This document shows positions 51,039 to 59,471 of a DNA stretch of 64,000 nucleotides, piece after piece. The notes beneath the pieces were generated by a model. It was not told where the DNA came from and did not search any database. It worked only from the letters and a program-made list of their open reading frames with translations. The number at the start of each line of letters is the position of its first letter. Position 1 is the first letter of the stretch. The stretch covers positions 1,240,001 through 1,304,000 of the forward strand of contig NZ_JBEVVA010000003.1 of NCBI RefSeq assembly GCF_049639735.1, given 5' to 3'. A program made the position numbers and the translations under genes. Source of the stretch: Elusimicrobium simillimum. GTDB taxonomy: Bacteria; Elusimicrobiota; Elusimicrobia; Elusimicrobiales; Elusimicrobiaceae.

Positions 51039-54000
51039 TTATGATCCCCTTGCAGACCTTGTGCCCCGACATAGTGGAAACCGAGAACAGCCATAAAAGT
51101 TGTTATACTTTCCTCTCCGTAAACGCATGCTTGATCCACAAATAGGGCAGCCTTCATGTCCACCAGTATTAAAAAACACCTTTGGAGGTTTATAATGGTC
51201 ATGCTCTTCCGGCACATATGTAAAATCATTTTTGCAATGTCTACAAATTCTTCCATGACCGGTAATCAGTTTATCATCTTTAAAATCGCCGATAGCGCGG
51301 ATTTCTTTACATTTGGGACACTCTTTCATGTCTCCACTTGAAATCCCCTTAAAAGTCTGTCTTATACTATCCTTGAGTTCATAAGCGATATCTGTTTTCT
51401 TAAGCAAATTTTTAAGTCTATCATCCAATACTTTCACAGGGTTTTCACCCAAATTAAATTTATTTATTCTTAGAAACTTATAACCATAACTTTCTAATAC
51501 TTTCTGACGGAAAACATCTGAATCTGTATAATATTCCATATAATTCAAATTTGTTACTGCTTCAGGGTCTTTAAAATGTTCTTCAAAACCGTCATATTCT
51601 ATTATTATTTTGCACTCTTCTTTAGGCGAAGATTTATATATCAAAAGAAAATCTACCCTATAGTTAGGATGTGTATAAGTTTTATCTAATTGTGCAAGGT
51701 ATTTACCTAATTCGAATTGGGGTTTAAACTCAATCTTATCTTTGTTTTCCTGCCAGAAGCTAGTTTGATAAAACCAATTGAGTACATGCTTTTCCATCTC
51801 CGAATTTTCATCGGTTTCAGTTGCACTTGATTCCTTTTTAACATCCAATAAAACGCCATAATAGTGTCTAAGAGCATCCCCTATTGCACCTTCATATGAT
51901 TCCAAAGGTTTGCTAAGTACAAAATGCATTTGTTCTTTTGCGCGGCTAAAACCAACATTTAACCTTTGCGCTTTTATTTTGCCATCTTCCTCAATATCTA
52001 CGCTTGCTAAATCTTTTATAAAGACGCCCCATAGTCTATCCATCTTTTCTGTAGCCACCATAGAGTAATAAATAACATCCCTTTCCTCACCTTGGCAAGT
52101 GTCAAAGGTCATTATTTTCAGCTTTAAGGTATCGTAGAAATAATCTTTATTTATGGTTTTATCAATCAATTGGATTAATAACTTTTGCTGATTTGTATGT
52201 GGGGTAATTATACCAACAGTTGAAGCGTCTCCGGATTCTTTTAATAAGTTTAATTGGGAAACTATAAATTCAGCTTCCATTGTATTAGTATTTGCAACAT
52301 CTTCTTCCCTTCCGTCATGTTCAATAAAAGAAAATTTAAGAACATCATCTATCGCCTTACCCCTTATCTTCATGACTTGAAGGTCATTTTTATAAAAATA
52401 TCGATTGGAATAGGATATTAATTCTTTATACCCTCTAAAATGCTTAAGAAGTTGCGTGCTATAGTTTGAGATATAATCAAAAAAATCTAAAATAGATGTC
52501 TTTATGTTAAACTTATCTACTTTGACAAGCTTTTCATTATCCGTTGATATGTTTTTGACAAAACAGTCTTTTAAGTTATTAGTATATTCTCTATTAACCT
52601 CTGTCCTTGCTTGGGCGGTTTTAACGTTGCTAAACTGCTTTCTATCACCCAAAATCAACACCTTTTTAGAACGAAGCAGCGCCGGAAAGGCCTGGGCGAT
52701 GCTGACTTGAGATGCCTCGTCAATAATAATTAAATCGAAAATTTCAGGTTGTAACGGTATATACTCCGCATAATCTCTTATTCCGGCCAAAATACATGGG
52801 AAGGCTTCCTTTAACTTAGAAAAAACATTTTTAGGAAACTTCTGTTTAGAGCGGATGATATTTTTCAGAGTTGTGGCAGTAGCCTTGTTATTATCATAAA
52901 AATTTATCAAACGTTCATCAATTATATATGCCATTTTATATGTTATGTCTTTTTCAAGATAATCCTTTCGCGCGGAGTAATTAGTTTGCGGGATAGCATC
53001 AAAAGCACTTGTAACATTGTGTTTAAGAGTTAAATAAGATATCAATGTCTCAAAATCTTCGTCTGAATAATCTGTAAAAAAGTTATTTTCAAAATTGGAG
53101 AAAGAGGCTAAAATATCGTTATTTTCTTGTATCGAAGGGTATTTTGTCAAAAATTTTGAAAGATTGATTATATGTTGCTCTACTGAAAAGAAGTTTTGCA
53201 ATTCGCTTAAAGTACTCTCTTCTGTTATAATTTTATGCAACACCTTTATGACATCGTATTTTTGTTGATTAGTACAAATACTTGCATAATACTCTTGTGC
53301 AAATTTGGATATAGCTTTTACTATGCCCAAGTCAATCAAATTCTTGTGCGGCTCTATTTCTGCCGACAAATCAAATATTTGCTTAAATTCAGTATCGATC
53401 GTAAAAATTTTTTTCTTTTTAAACAAAAATCCAAAAACAGGAGTTTTCTCTTTCTCATATTTTTCCAAAATATTATTCAAATGCCATAAATCCGGCGAGC
53501 TAAATTCCGTAAAAATGTTAAATTTATTGAGGTTGTAAGTATAAACATTTTTTAACTTATCGTAAGTTTTTATCAAAAGTTTCAAGCAATTAATATAATC
53601 CTGGAATTCTTTAATTGTTTTAAAATCAGATATAGAAAAATCTAATATTTTTAAAATTGGAACTTCCTCAATGGCAAGACCACTTTTAATAGATAACAAG
53701 CACTCCCTAATATCACATAAATCTTTTATAGCTTGAATTGTTTTAAAAAATTCTTTTGTATCGATAGAAATATTAGCCAAAGAAAAACGTTTTTCTAATT
53801 GCATTAACTCATAAAGGTCTGAAAGCTTAATTTCCTCATAGGATATGATTTCCGTTTGAATATCCTCTTTTAACGTTGTATTTAATTTTTCAACTTCATT
53901 TTCTATTTCTAAAAACTTTTTATTTATAACTTTATGAAATAAACGTATTTGGTTTATACTTCCCGTATTAAGTATTTGATTATATGTAGAACCAGTTTTT

Positions 54001-55598
54001 CCCAGCCTTAATATAGGATTTTGAAAATCTTTATTGTCACGAATTTTATTAATAGCATCAGTTATCTTATCTTCCACTACATCCAGCGCTTCTTTTTTAT
54101 CTGAAAGAACGAGAACTGACTGATGTCTTAAAATAGCGTCACATACTATTGCCGTAATTGTATGACTTTTCCCTGTTCCCGGAGGGCCCTCTACCACGAT
54201 ATATTTGCACCCATCTTTTCTTATGGCGGATAATATTGAACGCTGTTCACTATTTAGAGGAATAGGGGTATTATAAACAAGTTTATCACCAACTGTTAAA
54301 CTGTCCCATTTTTCACCTATTTCTGCTGTAAAAGACTCGGGCTCTTTATATATAAAATCATTAATAAGAGTACCAAAAGATGCAACTAACGCAGAGTCTT
54401 CCTTAGCCAAAAGGTCCAAAATCTCCTCATAATCATTAACAAGAGCCTCGTCAGACCTATCAAACAAAGCGATATAACAACTATTTGAGATATTGCAAAA
54501 AAGCCCTTTGGAAATTTGTTTTTCAAAAGAAGTTATATCTATTTTTTTATCTAATCCAAAAAACGTTGTAATCTCCTCAAGTATTTTATTGATTTGTTGA
54601 GGAAAATCATTGGTATGATGCGCTAGATATATTATTCTCTCTTTAATAGCGTCTATGGTGCCGCTCTTATCATTCACTTTGTTGTATTCTTGAACAATAA
54701 AATCAATTGCCCTTTTATTAATATATACCTGAGAGGCAAACTCTATAGTATTATCAGAATCAACTTCAATTGGAATATAAAATATAGGAAAAGTTTCTTT
54801 TGCGTAGGTTATATCACAAAAATAAAGATAAAGTTCCTGCTTGTCTAAAATTCTATTGTTGCGTTTCAATTCAAGCACTTCAGAACGTAAATCCCCTACC
54901 TGAAAGCTTTTAAAGAACGTATGTATTGCTTCTTTTATATCTTTTATTCTGAAAACAGCAAAAAATTCTTTTACAATATCAATCTCGTCCTTAAGAATTT
55001 CTTTTTGGATAATATCTATTAGCTTTCCATACAACATAGAAAATAAAATCTCTGTCAACTCTTCTTCCACAAGAAAAATCACATTAAGATCATCCGCACT
55101 TAACTGAAGAAGTGAGGTTTCAATATTTTTCGCAAATGGAACCACAATTTCCTGTTTTAGAACATTGTTAATTAATGGAGTGACTTTTCCAACAGTTAAT
55201 TCAAAATCCGAGTTACAATCTCTAATGCTTTTTAAAATTATTTGTCTGATAGTTTCTAAAACTTTTTCTATTTGGACAGTTGAAATTTTTTCAATTTGGA
55301 GTTCAATTAGCTTAAAAACGTTTTGCGGTATCTTTGTTTTATAGGTATTTGCTGGGATAGATATATTGTTTTCAAAATTTTTATTAAGATTTTTCCATAC
55401 AACATTAACAAAAGAAGGATATTTTGCAAGAGATATTCCAATTAAGAGATTGTCCTTATTTACATGCTTAACACTTCTTTTTGGATACCTTCTTTTTTTA
55501 AAGTCCGTTTCCAAAAAGTCCATGAAATACCTGGAGATTTGTTTTACAAACTCAATTTCTTTGGTATTCTCTTTTATTTTTTGTTCGTTCGTATTCAT
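51039..55598 (-). CDS. SF1 (Dna2/UPF1-like) helicase-nuclease with C-terminal zinc finger
   Basis: 1519 residues. An N-terminal region of unknown fold (1-450) is followed by SF1 helicase motifs: Walker A GPPGTGKSH (about 471), DEAD-like IIDEASQ (about 956) and GDRKQF. After these come the C-terminal RecA half with 'FDTCQGEERDVI' and 'GFSRAKEQMHFVL'. A PD-(D/E)xK/Vsr-like domain lies at about 1290-1390 (RVDFLLIYKS; IIIEYDG). The end has CxxC clusters (CPKCKEIRAIGDFKDD; CRHCKND) and a topoisomerase-type finger CPICGSS...CSRFPLC. Architecturally like helicase-nuclease proteins of phage-defence islands. No biochemical role can be proven here. Confidence 0.85.
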   Translation of the reverse strand: MNTNEQKIKENTKEIEFVKQISRYFMDFLETDFKKRRYPKRSVKHVNKDNLLIGISLAKYPSFVNVVWKNLNKNFENNISIPANTYKTKIPQNVFKLIELQIEKISTVQIEKVLETIRQIILKSIRDCNSDFELTVGKVTPLINNVLKQEIVVPFAKNIETSLLQLSADDLNVIFLVEEELTEILFSMLYGKLIDIIQKEILKDEIDIVKEFFAVFRIKDIKEAIHTFFKSFQVGDLRSEVLELKRNNRILDKQELYLYFCDITYAKETFPIFYIPIEVDSDNTIEFASQVYINKRAIDFIVQEYNKVNDKSGTIDAIKERIIYLAHHTNDFPQQINKILEEITTFFGLDKKIDITSFEKQISKGLFCNISNSCYIALFDRSDEALVNDYEEILDLLAKEDSALVASFGTLINDFIYKEPESFTAEIGEKWDSLTVGDKLVYNTPIPLNSEQRSILSAIRKDGCKYIVVEGPPGTGKSHTITAIVCDAILRHQSVLVLSDKKEALDVVEDKITDAINKIRDNKDFQNPILRLGKTGSTYNQILNTGSINQIRLFHKVINKKFLEIENEVEKLNTTLKEDIQTEIISYEEIKLSDLYELMQLEKRFSLANISIDTKEFFKTIQAIKDLCDIRECLLSIKSGLAIEEVPILKILDFSISDFKTIKEFQDYINCLKLLIKTYDKLKNVYTYNLNKFNIFTEFSSPDLWHLNNILEKYEKEKTPVFGFLFKKKKIFTIDTEFKQIFDLSAEIEPHKNLIDLGIVKAISKFAQEYYASICTNQQKYDVIKVLHKIITEESTLSELQNFFSVEQHIINLSKFLTKYPSIQENNDILASFSNFENNFFTDYSDEDFETLISYLTLKHNVTSAFDAIPQTNYSARKDYLEKDITYKMAYIIDERLINFYDNNKATATTLKNIIRSKQKFPKNVFSKLKEAFPCILAGIRDYAEYIPLQPEIFDLIIIDEASQVSIAQAFPALLRSKKVLILGDRKQFSNVKTAQARTEVNREYTNNLKDCFVKNISTDNEKLVKVDKFNIKTSILDFFDYISNYSTQLLKHFRGYKELISYSNRYFYKNDLQVMKIRGKAIDDVLKFSFIEHDGREEDVANTNTMEAEFIVSQLNLLKESGDASTVGIITPHTNQQKLLIQLIDKTINKDYFYDTLKLKIMTFDTCQGEERDVIYYSMVATEKMDRLWGVFIKDLASVDIEEDGKIKAQRLNVGFSRAKEQMHFVLSKPLESYEGAIGDALRHYYGVLLDVKKESSATETDENSEMEKHVLNWFYQTSFWQENKDKIEFKPQFELGKYLAQLDKTYTHPNYRVDFLLIYKSSPKEECKIIIEYDGFEEHFKDPEAVTNLNYMEYYTDSDVFRQKVLESYGYKFLRINKFNLGENPVKVLDDRLKNLLKKTDIAYELKDSIRQTFKGISSGDMKECPKCKEIRAIGDFKDDKLITGHGRICRHCKNDFTYVPEEHDHYKPPKVFFNTGGHEGCPICGSSMRLRRGKYNNFYGCSRFPLCRGTRSARGS

Positions 55599-55658
55599 TT
55601 TTGAAATTCAGCACTTATTCCCAATAGTACAAAAGTATTATTTTTATTCTATCATAAT

Positions 55659-57323
55659 TTATTCCTCTCTTTTATACCATTTTCTCTCCTGCTCTATAAA
55701 GCTGGAATTGCTAGAGGCGATGTCCAATATTTCATTAAGTTTTGTATTTTTGGGGTTCCTGTTTTCAAAAATATCTTCAATGATTCTAGGAGATAGATAG
55801 GTTAGATTTATATATTTATAAATACGTCTGCGTTGGAGGCCCGACTCTTTTTCTAGTTCCGTTACAGTTTCCCCCGATTCCATAGCTTTGGCAAATTTCC
55901 AACCATAGGCTATTGCCCGCACTAAACTTTCATTCATTTGGCTTATTGTCAAAATGTTATTGCTACACGTATTTTTAAGTTTTGTACTACTCGTATTATC
56001 AATTACAAATTCTACTTTTATGATTAATTCTTTTTTATCATTTGAGGGGGTAATACCACCGTCATTTCTAATACTTATATCATTAAGATAGTTCGGGTTA
56101 TTATTCCTTTGAGTATATTTGATAAATTCGGATATATTTACATGTAGCATCAATTCCGAAATGTTCTCTTTTTTCAAATATAATCCTTTACTTAAAAAGT
56201 TCTTTACATTAGACATATGAAAGGGCTCAAGATGCTTAATAGCGAGCTTAGTATCCTCTGGAAGCATATCCCTCAGATTAACATCTCTGATTTGCCCAAT
56301 GGCCGCCAAGGCTATTTTATCTATTTGTTCTGTAGGGATGCAGTTTCCACCTCTGATATAGTAATAGTTGAATCTTCTAGCTGACTTTTTACTGCTTGTA
56401 TGCAAAAATACTTTTCCATCAGCGGTTACAAGATTTTTATTAAATAGACATTTAGCATACTCATACTTCTTTCGTTTAACCTTATTTTCATATCTCCGCC
56501 CTAACATCTCTTGAACCTTATCAAAAACATCTTTGGGAACAATTCCCTCGTGCTGCCCTTTATACACCTTATTATTACTTTTGTGTTCAATCATACCGAT
56601 ATAAAGCTGTTTCCTAAGAAACTCATGCAATGTTGCAACTAAAAAATGCTTGCCTCCTTTCATATGCCCTTTCTTAGTCTTCCACTCTTTTGCTTTATAA
56701 CCTTGCTCTACAGTCCAATCTTTTAACTTCAAGATACTTTCCAAGTCCAAGTATTTATTGAATATGTTATTAACCATCTCCGCTTCTTTAGGGTTGGGAA
56801 TCAGTTTTTTATCCACCAAATCATATCCTAATGGTGGAGTTCCCCCTACCCACATGCCTTTAGCCTTTGTAGCGGCTATTTTATCACGAACACGCTCACT
56901 CCCTACCTCTCGCTCAAACTGCGCAAATGAGAGAAGCATATTAAGTGTTAGCTTTCCCATAGAATTGCTAGTGTCAAAAGCCTGTGTGACAGAGACAAAA
57001 TTACAATTATATCTCTCTAATTCCTGAATCATTTTATGAAAATCCACTATAGAACGGGAGAGCCTATCCACCTTATAAACTACTACCATGTTCACATTCC
57101 CATCCCGGACATCTTTAAGCATCTTCTGAAGCCCAGGCCTCTCCATGGTCCCACCGCTTATTCCACCATCGGAGTAGGTTTTGTGATAACCCCATCTATT
57201 AAAGGTTTGGCTAGCCACATAAGCCTTACAGGCCTCTTCCTGATTATGCAGCGAATTAAATTCTAACTCCAGTCCATGCTCCGTAGATTTCCTCACATAT
57301 ATCGCACAATTAACTTTATTCAT
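55659..57323 (-). CDS. Large serine recombinase
   Basis: 554 residues: resolvase domain with the catalytic Ser in VRKSTEHG (about 12), 'YSDGGISGGTMERPGLQKML' and 'VYKVDRLSRS', a recombinase domain (about 165-270) and a zinc-ribbon-like region (AKCLFNKNLVTADGKVFLHT, where Cys content is reduced). An HTH-like C-terminal segment (AYGWKFAKAMESGETVTELE) follows. It mediates site-specific integration or excision of a mobile element. Its promoter shares an 18-bp sequence with the DUF2924-like operon at 59292. Confidence 0.92.
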   Translation of the reverse strand: MNKVNCAIYVRKSTEHGLELEFNSLHNQEEACKAYVASQTFNRWGYHKTYSDGGISGGTMERPGLQKMLKDVRDGNVNMVVVYKVDRLSRSIVDFHKMIQELERYNCNFVSVTQAFDTSNSMGKLTLNMLLSFAQFEREVGSERVRDKIAATKAKGMWVGGTPPLGYDLVDKKLIPNPKEAEMVNNIFNKYLDLESILKLKDWTVEQGYKAKEWKTKKGHMKGGKHFLVATLHEFLRKQLYIGMIEHKSNNKVYKGQHEGIVPKDVFDKVQEMLGRRYENKVKRKKYEYAKCLFNKNLVTADGKVFLHTSSKKSARRFNYYYIRGGNCIPTEQIDKIALAAIGQIRDVNLRDMLPEDTKLAIKHLEPFHMSNVKNFLSKGLYLKKENISELMLHVNISEFIKYTQRNNNPNYLNDISIRNDGGITPSNDKKELIIKVEFVIDNTSSTKLKNTCSNNILTISQMNESLVRAIAYGWKFAKAMESGETVTELEKESGLQRRRIYKYINLTYLSPRIIEDIFENRNPKNTKLNEILDIASSNSSFIEQERKWYKREE

Positions 57324-57354
57324 ATCTAGACCTTTTTTACTATAATAATCCTAT

Positions 57355-57388
57355 ACACATTACCGCTTACTAAGCGGAAAAAGTCAAG
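57355..57388 (-). promoter_or_regulatory. Recombinase promoter element shared with the 59292 operon
   Basis: ACACATTACCGCTTACTA (57355-57372) occurs again at 59309-59326; in both, GTCAAG (TTGAC on the minus strand) lies shortly to the right. Here it also forms the palindrome CCGCTTA-C-TAAGCGG. Confidence 0.55.
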
Positions 57389-57406
57389 CAAATTGAGGTT
57401 AAAGAA

Positions 57407-58435
57407 ATGAGACAAGTTATATACTCAGTATTGAGACCTTTATCACAAGAAGAACTACAATTTCTATCAGTTAGCATCCTAAACTTCTTTAGTCCATCAA
57501 ATAATACAGAAAACCGAGGGTTATTATCTCTTCCTATAGAAAAAGGAACTTTGCGACCTCTTTCCATAGGGAATCTTTTTACTTTTTTAAAAAATCACAA
57601 TACGCAAAATAAATCTATTGATCCTTATCAATATGAAAAAAGTATTTATTCTTTAATAAAAAAATTTGAGAATGCTGGATATTTGTCTGATGCGGGAACT
57701 TCTTTAAAAGGGGGAAGCCCTCCTATGCACCTCTGTTATTATTCCCATATCGAACTTACCTCTTTACAGGAAAATAATTTATTTTGGCTAGGAGAAGTTC
57801 TTGGCAGTAGTTTTCTGAAAAATTTAGTTTCTAAATATACAATAAGAATAGAGGGCAAATACCTTTCAAATAAAAGATGTGGAACGGGTTCGGGAGTACT
57901 TATTGCCCCCGATTTAATTCTAACTTGTAAACACAATATTACAGATTTAGAGGAACATTCCTGTTGGCTAGGAAACCAAAACCTCCCTATAAAAAAGCAT
58001 GTTGTACATCCTAAATACGATATTGGATTTATTATTCTATCGGAAAAATTAACTTATGACACATACCCATATCTAGGAGAGGCATATATACTCGATCAAA
58101 CACTAACCCTTGGATATCCACCTAATACGGGATTGAGAGAAGCAACAATAATTTCCCAAAATGGCGAAATAAATGCAATCGGCAATCATACCACTGACAA
58201 TTGTGAGTGTATTCTCATATCCTCAATAACAAGACCCGGGAATAGTGGGGGTCCCGTTTTTTCGTTAAAAGGTCATATTGCAGGAATAGTTGTTAATGAA
58301 GGAGGATCCTCCGATGCATCCACTTCTAAGACAATCCATCATCCTTTTTATATGGCAATATCTTCAAATTTTATAAAAAAGATATCAAAAGAAATATTTC
58401 CTGAATATGATTTAAACTTCGAAAATTATCTCTAA
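57407..58435 (+). CDS. Trypsin-like serine protease with unknown N-terminal domain
   Basis: 342 residues with no signal peptide, so cytoplasmic. The N-terminal half (1-120) is a helical, winged-helix-like domain. The protease half has His in ILTCKHNI (about 175), Asp in PKYDIGFI (about 204) and Ser in RPGNSGGPV (about 278). Cytoplasmic trypsin-like proteases fused to small adaptor domains occur in predicted conflict systems. Divergent from the recombinase. Ribosome site GAGG. Substrate and trigger are unknown. Confidence 0.8.
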   Translation: MRQVIYSVLRPLSQEELQFLSVSILNFFSPSNNTENRGLLSLPIEKGTLRPLSIGNLFTFLKNHNTQNKSIDPYQYEKSIYSLIKKFENAGYLSDAGTSLKGGSPPMHLCYYSHIELTSLQENNLFWLGEVLGSSFLKNLVSKYTIRIEGKYLSNKRCGTGSGVLIAPDLILTCKHNITDLEEHSCWLGNQNLPIKKHVVHPKYDIGFIILSEKLTYDTYPYLGEAYILDQTLTLGYPPNTGLREATIISQNGEINAIGNHTTDNCECILISSITRPGNSGGPVFSLKGHIAGIVVNEGGSSDASTSKTIHHPFYMAISSNFIKKISKEIFPEYDLNFENYL

Positions 58436-58449
58436 TCTATATCAAATTT

Positions 58450-58887
58450 TCACAATTGCTTTACGATATTAAAAAAGTCAGGCCCACTGACTTTTTTGCC
58501 ACAGATTGCTTTAGCTACCGCTGATAATGTGCGGTAACTTTGCTCTTTATACACAAACTCTTTCTCCCCTTTAACTGTAAGCTTGTGCTCTTGTCCTAGA
58601 TATTGCTTTATTATTTCTGTTCCTGAACTTAAGTTATACTTACTTTTATTAGCTCTTTGAATGTATTCCTCAGGATTATTAGCATATTTGTTAAGGCGGG
58701 TTATATACTTTTGATCAAGTCGCATATTAAAGTTTTCACATTGGATTTTATACCATAGTGGCCTTAACATGGAGCTTTTTGCTCTAGACTCACTGTCATA
58801 ATATCTGCGCCATAAGACGCATAAATCTTCATATTTAAGCTTTCCTAGCTTTTCAAAACTATTGGGTAAAACCATTTTACTTCTCAT
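58450..58887 (-). CDS. DUF2924-like protein
   Basis: 145 residues. The C-terminal half (GTEIIKQYLGQEHKLTVKGE, then FVYKEQSYRTLSAVAKAICG, then KKVSGPDFF) matches DUF2924 proteins, which are regularly encoded beside large serine recombinases of mobile elements, as here. The molecular role is unknown, perhaps recombination control. Overlaps the gene upstream by 11 bp. Confidence 0.75.
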   Translation of the reverse strand: MRSKMVLPNSFEKLGKLKYEDLCVLWRRYYDSESRAKSSMLRPLWYKIQCENFNMRLDQKYITRLNKYANNPEEYIQRANKSKYNLSSGTEIIKQYLGQEHKLTVKGEKEFVYKEQSYRTLSAVAKAICGKKVSGPDFFNIVKQL

Positions 58888-59074
58888 CTAAAATCTCCTT
58901 AATTCTCTTCAGTTTATATTGAACACTACGATCTTTGTTTTTGTATTTTATAAGCAATTCAAAAATAGCTGTTGTTAAAATAAAGACATCCCGCTCTGTG
59001 ACTCTAGGGCGTCCATATGGATTCCCAGAAGCCCCTTTTTTAAATCTTTGTTCAATAGGTGGCACTCTAGTCAT
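58877..59074 (-). CDS. Small DUF5681-like protein
   Basis: 65 residues from the ATG at 59074. The N-terminal signature 'RFKKGASGNPYGRPRVTERD' is that of DUF5681-domain proteins. The C-terminus is basic and helical. Coupled by overlaps to genes on either side. The related larger protein at 62064 suggests two members in this element. Confidence 0.65.
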   Translation of the reverse strand: MTRVPPIEQRFKKGASGNPYGRPRVTERDVFILTTAIFELLIKYKNKDRSVQYKLKRIKEILDEK

Positions 59075-59079
59075 AAAGA

Positions 59080-59292
59080 TCAATTCCGATGTATAAATAG
59101 CATAGCTTCATAAATATTTTTTAAATGTTGTGCAGTTTCTTCTATACCGGAGAGACTGCCTATTATTAAATTGGCGTTCTCCTCCTCAAGCCCACTTTTT
59201 GCATCATCCATTTTCTGATTTATATCTTTAGCCAAACCTTCTAAAACATTATAAGATTGCTTTAAAAAATTAATTTTCTCTTCTTTTTTCAT
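59080..59292 (-). CDS. Small helical protein of unknown function (70 aa)
   Basis: 70 residues, predicted almost fully helical (KINFLKQSYNVLEGLAKDIN). First gene of the three-gene leftward operon with the DUF5681-like and DUF2924-like genes. Ribosome site TAGGAGG. Not recognised. Confidence 0.55.
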   Translation of the reverse strand: MKKEEKINFLKQSYNVLEGLAKDINQKMDDAKSGLEEENANLIIGSLSGIEETAQHLKNIYEAMLFIHRN

Positions 59293-59308
59293 AATAACTT
59301 CCTCCTAA

Positions 59309-59345
59309 ACACATTACCGCTTACTATAGGGAGAGAAGTCAAGTT
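59309..59345 (-). promoter_or_regulatory. Promoter element of the DUF2924-like operon
   Basis: ACACATTACCGCTTACTA (59309-59326) plus GTCAAG (59338-59343), as in front of the recombinase gene at 57355. Confidence 0.55.
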
Positions 59346-59471
59346 TATATTTAAGTTAGAAATAGTCTTTTAATGTACATTGATTACTATATTTTGATAC
59401 CATGAAGCTAAGAAATATATTATTTTTAAAATTTTTATCATAAAAACTATTTTGGGGTTGTGCTACTGCAT

